Of a stretch of DNA of 64,000 bases, positions 29,601 through 41,600 are shown piece by piece (within the stretch, counting starts at the first letter, position 1; each line of letters starts with the position of its first letter). The stretch is from contig JAECUM010003668.1 of the NCBI GenBank assembly GCA_016617855.1, positions 1-64,000 of the forward strand. Direction: 5' to 3'. The translations under genes were made by a program, and so were the position numbers. This stretch comes from Megalonaias nervosa (lineage: Eukaryota > Mollusca > Bivalvia > Unionida > Unionidae). The notes under the pieces were generated by a model. The model saw only the letters and a program-made list of their open reading frames with translations, was not told where the DNA came from and searched no databases.

Positions 29601-32600
29601 CATCCCCACCCCCTCTCCGAGGGCTGCTTTCAGGATCAGAAACTTTTGACACATCCATCCCCACCCCCTCTCCCAGGGCTGCTTTGAGGATTAGAAACTT
29701 TTGCTGTCATGTGCTCATACTTTTAAAACATAATGCCAGAGATATGATGATCTTCTCCATCAGTGTAGATGGAATTCAGGTTGAAAGCTATGTTCTTATT
29801 GTTATTATGTAACTGTAGAGGTGTAAGCTGAAATTTTACTGCACAGAAGCAAACAACATATCGGTCCATTTCTTCTTCAAATACTTCCTTGCAAATCCAG
29901 TCCTCCCAGGCCAAAACCTTGTAGCTATAAAGCTAAATCATATCTGCTCACCTAGGTGGCAGTTTGATAGAGTGATCTCCCCTTGGTACCACAGTTGGTA
30001 TTATATCCTGTGAATTCTACAGTTATTAGCTCTGCTCATGCCAAGTAGCATGCTTTCTACAGACAGAGAGGCCTTGCAAAATCTGTGTAAGCTTTTTGGA
30101 AGTTTTCTACCTTCAAGCAAGTTAAAGAAGTTTCATCTTCATAGGAAGTATACTCCAGCTATAAATTTCCAACTTTTCTGTTCTTTCATCTACAACAAAG
30201 TTTCAGACATTTCAGAGTTATCACTTTGCCATCATAACACTTGTAGGTACTTTTGGTACGTACCTGCATGGGCTAGGATGTTGTCTCCTCACATTTCTAT
30301 AACCGTATTTAATAGGTCTGGTGTTTAATATAGAAAACTCAAATTTCTGCTGCATTCAGATACATACAGGTAAGTTTTCTATATTATCTTGTCTTAGCAT
30401 CCACTTCATAGTTATATATGTGACACTTTACTGATTTTGCCAGTACAGAACTTCATTTTGCATTTCCTCCAGGTAACATTGTCTTACAGTGGAAATTGTA
30501 AGAATCAACCATTACTCTTCAGTGCTTTTTTATGTGCAGGTATGATGTGCACTATAGAAAACTCATTTATATTTCTGCATAGTTTCTGCCACAGTTGTAT
30601 AAATACTGGTAAGTTTTCTATGCATTATTTAGTATAGTGTCCACTTCATAGTTGCTATAAGTGACACTTCAGTGATTTTACCTGTATAGCAGTCAACAGG
30701 ATTTTTCTGTATGTATCTTGTTATAAGAATTATATTTTAGTGTCCACTTCATAAGTATTAATAGTAGTAGCAATACTCTGCCTGTAGAGCCTATGTACAC
30801 CCTTTTCACAGGTTTTTGTCATAGTATGTGGCTCCGCATGCACACTCCGAAATTCATGACACGTGCCAATCTACACCTGTATATATTGTCTGCTCTATTT
30901 CTGTCTTGCAGATTTAGACCATGAGTGAGTCCCAACCTTAAGAACTGGACCACTTAATGCCATCCAAGATGGCACTGTTCCTTCACAACCATACTAGGCC
31001 ATTTACCTCTAATTGCAATCAGCCACAGCCACAATCGATCATACAATATCAAATGTCAGAAAACGAACTTTGTCCAGTTCCATGATTCGCATAGTGCTGC
31101 TAGGTACTTTCAGTGTTTGATGCCCAGCTTAGTACTTCAGTACTCATGAACCCAGTTTTCACAGCAATCTAACCCACATAGTACCACTAGGCACATTCTA
31201 TGCAGTGTCCAGTTATACAGGCACTATTTTGGATCAGTCTAACCTGCATAGTGCTGCTAGGCACTTCCTGTGGATGACATCCAGTTTATATAGGCATGTG
31301 CATGGATCAATCTGACCCTCATAGTACTGTTGGGCACTTCCTGCATACAATGTCCAGCTTGGTGCCTTAGTGTCCAAACTATGTTGCTTCATTTATCTTC
31401 AAGCCTTTGCCACCCAAAGGGAGCTTCTTCATAGTGACAGCTTGGAAGTAATGGGATATAACTCATGTGCTGCGAGTGTAGTGAGCCACCATCCTTGACA
31501 TTCATCTCCAGGTTGACCAAGAGACATTGGCTTTACTGCCTTAATCCAAAAATGATGAAAACTTGCAGTTATGTTCCTTTGTCATTATTAGATCTTACTA
31601 TGCTCTGTGAAGACTCAGCTTTATAGGCCTGAACTGAAGAAGTTTTCCACCTAGTCCCATTGGAGTTCTGTCCTTCTCATTTCTCTACAATACTAGCCTG
31701 GCCTACAGTTCCAACATCAGGTGATCATTGACTAAAGAAGAATCTACCTTCAGTTGCTTCCAGTCTGGCAGAGTTACTGACATTTTGGGCTGCTTACGTT
31801 GTCAGTTACAAGTCCCAGGCATCTACTGACACTTTTTCTCACAGACACCTTTCCTCAAATTGTAGCTGGCGGTGCTAGAAGTCCCACACACCAGTGTTCC
31901 ATACCCAGCAGTTAAAGCGTGATGTTGTGGCCATGGGCTCAGTGTTGGATCTAGTATCTATGGTGATCTTTCAACAGGTGGTACACATCTCATCATCTCC
32001 AACCCTGAATATTACTGGATATACATGGGAGTCTTTCTATAGAATGGCCCACGTCTTAAACATAGTGTCTCAACAAAGCATGCTCTGGCCAAGGCCATAA
32101 CACCAACTACAAACTTACAACTGGTGGAATAAGATGTGCTCTCTAACTCCACATTTCTTAAGGACCATCATAAGACCAAGCTATGCTTGCAGCCTTAATC
32201 ATCTAAACTTTTCTTTGATCAGGTTGATGGAAGCTGCAAACAAGCCACCAAGGATAATGAGGGTTAAAAAAAATCGTGACTTTTTACTTTTAGAATGCTA
32301 GTGATATGTTTCTTACTTGTTTGAACACTAATGTAAATTCATTATGAAAAGTTGAGTAATAAATACCTTCTTGGGTACATTAGAATATCCAATATTAAAT
32401 GTATAAAGTGAATGAACAAGGTTTTAATTATTGTATTTTTACAACATTGCTATCCAGGCTATTTTCTTTGGTTGGACTAAAAGTTTCCTTCTGGTGACAA
32501 AATTTTGTCCCATGAAAATCATTTACATGTTTGACTGTGTTTGGTATACCAGAACAATGACATTTTTCTTTGGAATTTTCCATATCAGATCTTGCTGTCA

Positions 32601-35600
32601 TTTAACTATAGTCTTAGCCCATCATTTACTAGTGTCTGAGTTAATATTTTCATCTTTCTCTTAATTAATGTTCTGGTCAAAATAATAAGTCATTGAAATA
32701 AATGCTAAACTATTTTTATTTCTGAAAGTGTCAAAGTTCAGAAATTGAGTCAGCAATCCAGCCTCAAAAATATGTTACACTAGTAATATTGACATTGGTT
32801 GTTGCCATCTAATTCAGCTGACAGCTGGAACAACCTTGAACTTTCCTTGTATTGCAACATTCATAGTTTAAACTGAAATAAATTGAAGTTTGAAACAAAA
32901 ACCCTTATTGGTAGTTTTGATGATTTACTAGAATGACATTAAGTATTTACTTCTATCAGAGTTTTAAGTTTTGTTGAAAATGGAGGGTGAACATAATTGC
33001 TGAAAAATTTGTGCAGGCCGCTTTAAGTTTCATTACCAGATTGATTTATAATATACTTTCTGTTTTTATTACACCATAGTGTACAGTTACACAGTCTTGA
33101 GATCCTCTTAAACAGTTTCACACATCTTTTTGTATGAATTAAATCGGAAATTAGTCACAATCTTTTGAGAATGTTAAATACTTTATTGACTTCAGTTAAC
33201 AAATGGACTTTTATTGCATTTTGTGAAAACTTTATGTGTCTTCGTTACTCCTATTCTGTGTTTTTATGTGTTCACACAGAAAATTATGGATATTATTATG
33301 CCTATTTCAGTGTAATGGAGAACAAAGTAGATGGTTGCATGAAAACATGGGTGGACATGACTGACCACAATATATTAGCACACAAACAGACATTAAAAAA
33401 AAAGTTAAGAATTAAATTTCTCATTTTAGGCCACAGCAGTTAAATATGAGAAAAAGCCTGACACAGAATACGAACCCTATTTTCGACATATCTCAACCCC
33501 AAATGGCTACAGAACCATCACACAGTGGTTCTCACCATCTCTCAGCTATATCTACATTCCCACTATCAAGGACAATGTTCCATGTGACTCCACTGTAGAT
33601 CTAGATGTTATCTACTCCACCGATGGAAGCGGCACAAATATCTTCAACTTTGTGGTAAGTCGTGTGTGTGTTAGAGATAATATTGTAAATCCACTTGTAT
33701 TTATTTGGTACCCATTTTGGTAAAATTTGTGATAGCAATAAACTGTGATTTTAAATATTCATCTTAAAATGCTTTAATGCCATTTCTTGCAGAGCAACCT
33801 TTCCTAATTTAAAATCCAACAAAATTAATTGTATGCAGAACATAAAAAAAACCCATAAAAATCGAATTGCACATGGTTAGTCACAAACAGGAATGAAGAG
33901 AATATAGTCTGGAGAGAGAAATAAGGGAACATAGGAAGGAGAGAGAGATTTTGCCAAAGTCACTATAACAAGAGAGAGAGAGACAGAGACAGAGAGAGTG
34001 TGAGTAACCTGATAATATAACTGCATGTGCCAATAATATTTTTTTTTGACATAAAAGTATTTTTTAGATAAAATTTTGCTTGCTTGTTAACTCCAAAAAC
34101 AATGATCTGTATGCATCACCGAGTAAACCTACAACAAACAAAATATCATTAAACTTAGAACATTTCATTCATAGATACCCTTCTCTTAACATGTAATATG
34201 TACAGTAGATACCCTTCTCTTAACATGTAATATGTACTGTAGATACCCTTCTCTTAACATGTAATATGTACTGTAGATACCCTTCTCTTAACATGTAATA
34301 TGTACTGTAGATACCCTTCTAACATGTAATATGTGCTGTAGAAAACCTTCTCTTAACATGTAATATGTACTATAGATACCTTTCTCTTAACATGTAATAT
34401 GTACAGTAGATACCCTTCTCTTAACATGTAATATGTACAGTAGATACCCTTCTAACATGTAATATGTACTGTAAATACCCTTCTAACATGTAATATGTAC
34501 TATAGATACCTTTCTCTTAACATGTAATATGTACAGTAGATACCCTTCTCTTAACATGTAATATGTACAGTAGATACCCTTCTAACATGTAATATGTACT
34601 GTAAATACCCTTCTAACATGTAATATGTACTATAGATACCTTTCTCTTAACATGTAATATGTACAGTAGATACCCTTCTCTTAACATGTAATATGTACAG
34701 TAGATACCCTTCTAACATGTAATATGTACTGTAAATACCCTTCTAACATGTAATATGTACTGTAGATACCCTTCTCGTAACATGTAATTTGTACTATAGA
34801 TACCTATCTCTTAACATGTAATATGTACTGTAGATACCCTTCTAACATGTAATATGTACAGTAGATACCCTTCTAACATGTAATATGTACAGTAGATACC
34901 CTTCTAACATGTAATATGTACTGTAGATACCCTTATAGCATGTAATATGTACTGTACATACCCTTCTAGCATGTAATATGTACAGTAGATACCCTTCTCT
35001 TAACATGTAATATGTACAGTAGATACTCTTCTCTTAACATGTAATATGTACAGTACATACCCTTCTCTTAACATGTAATATGTACTGTAGATACCCTTCT
35101 CTTAACATGTAATATGTACAGTAGATACTCTTCTCTTAACATGTAATATGTACAGTACATACCCTTCTCTTAACATGTAATATGTACTGTAGATACCCTT
35201 CTCTTAACATGTAATATGTACAGTAGATACTCTTCTCTTAACATGTAATATGTACAGTACATACCCTTCTCTTAACATGTAATATGTACTGTAGATACCC
35301 TTCTCTTAACATGTAATAGTACAGTAGATACCCTTCTCTTAACATGTAATATGTACAGTAGATACCCTTCTCTTGACATGTAATATGTACAGTACATACC
35401 CTTCTAACATGAAATATATACTGTAGATACCTTCTAACATGTAATATATACTGTAGATACCCTTCTCTTAACATGTAATATGTACAGTAGATACCCTTCT
35501 AACATGTAATATGTACTATAGATACCCTTCTAACATGTAATATGTACTGTAGATACCCTTCTCTTAACATGTAATATGTACAGTAGATACCCTTCTCTTG

Positions 35601-38600
35601 ACATGTAATATGTACAGTACATACCCTTCTAACATGTAATATGTACTGTAGATACCCTCTAACATGTAATATATACTGTAGATACCTTCTAACATGTAAT
35701 ATATACTGTAGATACACTTCTAACATGTAATATGTACTGTAGATACCCTTCTAACATGTAATATATACTGTAGATACCCTTCTCTTAACCTGTAATATGT
35801 ACAGTACATACCCTTCTAAGATGTGCAGTAGATACCCTTCTGATGTGTAATATGTACAGTAGATACCCTTATAATGTGTAATATGTACAGTAGATACCCT
35901 TATAATGTGTAATATGTACAGTAGATACCCTTCTCTTAACATGTAATATGTTGCTTAGCTGTGACTACAGTGGCTCTTTTGCAGGTGAAATTTGGAGATG
36001 ATGTAGCATACGTAGTGAAAAAAGAGGTGACATTTGATGGAGTTGATGCGAATCTTGACATCCTACAGGTCAACACTGCAGAAGAGCTGGAATTCCATAA
36101 GAAATTGACAGAAGGTTAGCATCCTCTGTTTTAAACTGTTTTGTTAAAAGTAAGTCAGTTAAAGTGATCATTAGGAATGCATTTTTAATTGCAGGAGATT
36201 TTCTGTCCTGCCAGCAGAGCCTAGGTGAGACTAATAGAATCTATATTGGGGTTTGGACTGAGACAGGGAATGCCCAGTCAAGGATTTATTTTATTTGGCA
36301 AATATTTGGCGAATAATGTAACCCCATGACTGGGATTTCCTTGTCTTGGCACAAACACCGATGTAGATTATTTTTCTCACCCAATTTTTTCCAACTAAAG
36401 TAAAATAACCCTGCACCCTTGCAATTTAGTTAGCAGATTCAAACCACAGTATTCATTGGGTACTATTATTACATCTCACTCTGTATCAAGGTCATCAGGT
36501 TTTGTACTCTTTTATGAAAATCCGAATAATTGTCTAAGTAGAATCTAGTTGTACATGCCACTCTTTGAAAAGGAAAAAAATCAAGAAAAAATTTTTAATT
36601 GTTATGTGTAGGAAGTATTGTGCAATGAGCATCTTGAGCCACATGCTTTTGTTTTTCCAAATACTGCACATAAAGATGAATATGCTAATGATGGCAGTGG
36701 GGTGACCTGTTGACCATAAGTACACAGGTTCTATGCATGAGAAAATAGAAACATAAAAACATTTGATATTATTACTGTATTGTCACATTTAATCGATGGA
36801 TGTCATGTGAAATTAAAAATAAGGAATTTATATCTTTTACATGGTTAAATTTTAACTTTCATGTTCTAATTTGGTAAACAGTCTATGGTAGGCAATGATA
36901 TGATCCTCTTCATTACAGTATACCTACTGGGTACAGTTCTAACGAAGTGTGTAGTGACATGAGGAAATTTCTAATTCATGATTTTCTTGAAAATTTGTAT
37001 TTTCTGTCCTGGAAATATGGCAAGTGTTGCTATCACTAGTGCAGTGATATGCTACTTTGAAATCTTTTTGTGGAATAGCATGTGGACTAATGAATGAACC
37101 ACTCTGATTGGTAAGTGTCATTACTGGTTTTTGCTGGCTTTGCAGTAGCTCTTAAGAGAGTTTGGATTTGTGTGGCTGGTGATGTGTATTGCCTTTGTGT
37201 CTGGAGCTCTATCAAACAGCTTGACTTGCTTGCATGTGTGTTTGTGTGTGTGTGTATGTATGTTTTCGTGTGTGTTGTGTGCGTGTCAGAAAATGTGAAT
37301 TTATTTTTATTATTTATCTGTTGTTGTTGGATTTTATAACAACTCTGTCAGGCACAACAGAAGACAAAAGTAGTTCCTAGTGTGTGGACGCCATGACTGA
37401 GATGACTGGCCTCAGAAAACCAGACTGAGATAGGAAAAGTATGGTTAGCAAAACAGGTTAGATTTTTCTGTCACATGGAGAGAAACTGGTATTACCTTTG
37501 GCTCACTTGTGAATTGCAGGCAATACACGGGGATCACTTACTGACCATGTCATTGGTGTATGTATCGATGTTATGTTTTTGCATTTATCCAACACTGTGT
37601 GTGTATCATCAGACTTGATTGGTGTGCTTATCTTGGAGGATACTTCTCACCATGTGACCAATTTTTCACATTCCATTGATTAAGTTTTTACATTTAGCTT
37701 CCTTGTTACAGTTATATGTACAGTCATGAAGCTCAGTTGGTGTACTCATCTTTGAGGGTACTACTGATGAGGCCAAATAAAAAAGTATGTGTGGACTGAC
37801 TCAGGTTTTTTCCTGGTGATGCTAGATTTATGTTTTGAAGAAAAAACTTGGAAAAAAATCAGGAGAAAAAAAGATTAAAGGCCAGATGCAAATGATCAAA
37901 CAATTTTCTAGTTTATGGTTCATTTAAATCCCTCTGGACTAAAAAAATTTAAAAAATTAGTTTGTACTGACCACACATTTTTTTATTTGGTCTCAAATGC
38001 AAAGTAGGTCACAGAGACTGAATTTTTATTGCTTCAGTGATTATGTTTCTTTATTAATCGCAGTGTCTCTGGCACAGTTGAAAGTAGTCATGAAACTTTA
38101 TGGGCATATTCATCTTGGAGGGTACTGCTCACAACATGCAGAAAGTAGGCCACAGTAATTTAGTTTTGCATCCTGTAGTGGCTTATTGTAAGCCATTATA
38201 GAATAAGTAAGACACAGCATTGTGCAATGTTCTTGTCTGATGAAAGTTTTGTTTTTTAAATTTTGTACATCAAAGTGTTAAGTGTGTTTTCAATAGTAGT
38301 GAATGAGGTAATGATTTCATAATAATTCACGTTTCTATATCCTGCTGCAAAATTTGTCCTGTTGACATGATAGAATGTACATTGTTGCCATTATGTCATA
38401 AAACAGTAAGGCTTTTAAGTGAAGAATAATTAAATGTAATTTACCTGGTTGTAATGAAAAGTTCATCTTAAAAATACTTACTTTAGTTGCATATAATTCT
38501 CAGTTCTGTCATAAAATTTGTTTTCAGATACCTATATGACAACTTTCATTATTTTGGATGCAGCAACATGCATACACATCATGTCTGAAACCTGACTGCA

Positions 38601-41600
38601 TGAATTAATGTCATTCTGCCTATGATTAGAGTCCAACCATTTAATTTTCAGGTTGAGCCTGGGATTTTTTGGAGAAAAAATTCTGACCTCCCCCAAATAG
38701 CTTGAAAAAATATTTTTGCTTGGATTTTTAGAAAAAATGAACTGATTTTATTCCATTATATTTTTAAAAATTATCTTTAGTTGAAAGATGCAAATTTTCA
38801 AAAGAAAATCACAGGATGCCACCCCCTTACCTGAAAATTAAATGGCTGTACCTGTAGCTGGAGGAAATGATTTAAAATTAAGGGTCAACATAAGTAAACA
38901 AAAGAAAAATATCAGACTGGATCTTTAGTTATTCTTAAAATAGATGTATACTTTCATAATTCTGTACTTTCCTCTTGTTTGCTTTATTTTACGATTTTAA
39001 TTTGCAGTAGAATATTGGTATTTATATTTCTGTGTGCAGCCACAAGGCCAACTGTGTCCCAAAAACCAGAGCCAGAGCCAGAGCCTGTTATTGAGGAGGA
39101 AATTGTCCCAGAGGTAGGATCAAACAATGGATGAATTAGACAAAACATATTAACAAGTGACAAATCCCCAATATACATCTGTCAGTCATTTGTTTACCTG
39201 AAATTCCAATTGACTTCTAGTCAGTCTTGTCCAGGGCAATGTGTGAAACGTGATATGCCGTTATCTTTTAGCTTGAATGACTAGGAATAGTCTACCTTCA
39301 TGGTTAGACACCTAGTCAGTTTACACTATAAAATTCCACACATATTAAATCAAAATGAACTTCGTTAATTTTGATTTAATATGTGTGAAATGTTCACAAT
39401 CGATTGACAATATATCTCAAAAAAGGTCATAATATTTGTATATGTTGGTATACTATATATGTTGGGACACCATAAATTAATATTTAAAGTAACTTTGTGT
39501 GCACTGTATGTTCTGGGACAGATCTTTGTTTCTGAGTTGTAAGTTTTGATACATTGTTTCAACCATAATATTGATGCTTAGTTTGTAAAATGATTAATAA
39601 GGGTCTCATTTGTAGGATTAAAAATGAAACATTCGGAACTTGGGTGTTCAAAAATGCACTTAAACTTAAATTTTATTAAAAATAATAAAATAAAAAAATG
39701 GTCAGTGTTTTTTGCACCTTTCTTCTGAACTGCAAACTTTTGAAGAACAAAATTTAACAAATCTAGATGCAATATTGGAAACTATAGAAGTGTGAAGTAT
39801 GTACAAAATACTTTAAATTTAAATATAAAGTTGACACTATTTCCGTCAAGAAATGCATATAGACTATGGTATGCATCTGTTTTATTATGGTATTCTTTAC
39901 ATGATACTGGTATTTACATCTATTTGGATTTTAATAATTTAAAATATTAAATTAAATATTACTTGCAGAAGAGTGAAGTGTCTGTCAATGTTATTTACCC
40001 TTGGGTGTTTATTAGTAGGTATATTGCTTCCATTTTTGCCCACATCTGAACAACTCGTATTTTGTATTAATATTTTCAGTTGTGTTCTACACTATGTTTG
40101 ATTATACAAATTCTGATTTGATTTATGTTTGCCTTTTCTGTATGCTAGGTCTAATTTCCAAGTAATATTTCCTTAGTTATCTGCTAGCTCAAATCCCTTA
40201 GGTTGTAATGGCAGTACATGCTTTGTTTTCCCAAACCTTCAATGGATCTGTGAATTTGATACTTGCTCAGTGTCCAGCAGTCCTATATTCATTTAACAGT
40301 TTATTTGAGCATCCTGTGATCCATACACTGTGCCATGGGTGAACTCATGTGGTCTTGAAGCATCCATTATTTCTCTTTCTCTCTAGTTTGTGATTTTGTT
40401 GGATCTAATATTCAGTTTGATAACATGTTGAAACCCTTGAGGACAACCAACATGATTTGATGATACATCTTCATGTCAACGAACAATATGTCAATGTTTT
40501 TACTCAACATAAGCAGTGCATGCTATGGATGTGAATACTACATCACTGGACCATACAGATTTTGGATAGTGGATTTTTTTTCTTTTCGAAATGAACTGCT
40601 TAAGAAGAACAAAAATAGAAAATAAATAAGAACAGCACAAGGTTAGTTTCTTTAAATATATTATCAAAAAAGCATTCTGTTTACCAGTTTATTTGTAACA
40701 TGCATGGGTTGGGTGGTGGTGGTGGTGGTGGTAAATTCAACACGGTTTGTTTTGGACATATGATCTAGGTATCAAAGAATTTAACTATAAGTAATGAAAC
40801 AGGAAAAAAATGTTGTCCCAAGATATATTGTTAATATACAGTAGTCCCCCTGTTATACGGCCACCCCTTCTGCACCGGGAAAGTGGCCTTATAAGACGGG
40901 TGGCCTTTCCAGAGGGGGAATAAATTTTTGAGAGAAGTGTATGTAATGTACACAGTAAGAAAGCTACATTCTTCAAAGCATTTAATATCTTTGTTTAAAA
41001 GTAACATTAATTATTAAAAGGTTCTTCTTGTTATAATAATAGACTTATTTCAACTGAATATGCATTAATAGTTCTTATTCTTGCGTAAGCATATGCAAGA
41101 GGGTGTTGTTGTCATGCACATTGCAAAACCATTCAAAAACGTCATTTAAATCTTCATACATACATAATTCTCTTTCCATTTGCTCCATTTTCCCACTGCT
41201 GCTGAATAACCTCCTTATCAGTTACGATGTTGTTTATTCGAGTCTTTTCAACATAAAATTGTTTTATTCGAGTCTTTTCTACCTAAAATCGTTCGGCAAG
41301 TTCCCCCTCCCCACCTCACCCAATGTCGTCGAGTAGAATAACCGACTTTTTTCTAAAATAATCATCTCCATTTACGTAATGACATGTTAACGTTTTGTAA
41401 TGATTTATTCGGATGTTGCTAACTGTATGCGATTTAATTATGCAGATGAAACTTTTGCAGAGCGGATGAAATGCCTTCTTCGTAAAGGAATGTGTTGTCG
41501 CGTGATTTTTCGGTCTTTGTCTGGTACCGTGTTTTGTTCAAGGCTAAGTTCTCTGTTTGTGTGTCTGCAAAAATCTATTTTTAGACTATGCTGACCCTGT

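Larger units (their letters stand above)
28866..33429 (+). other. Intron 10
   Basis: Holds a 210-bp inverted-repeat element (29,126-29,335), a 55-bp tandem repeat (29,567-29,703), a diverged duplication of about 225 bp (30,329-30,770) and 70-87-bp tandem units (31,090-31,370). Sequence at 31.4-32.3 kb looks like decayed repeat DNA with fragments of open frame that I cannot assign. Confidence 0.6.

Noticed and set aside
35238..35942. Repeated minus-strand frames (LQYILHVRR-type) in the 34-bp minisatellite
   Set aside because: They arise from the repeat unit and are broken wherever 34-bp units follow each other; no start, splice or domain evidence.
34172..35949. CRISPR-like array
   Set aside because: Units are contiguous without unique spacers and the genome is eukaryotic; it is a minisatellite.
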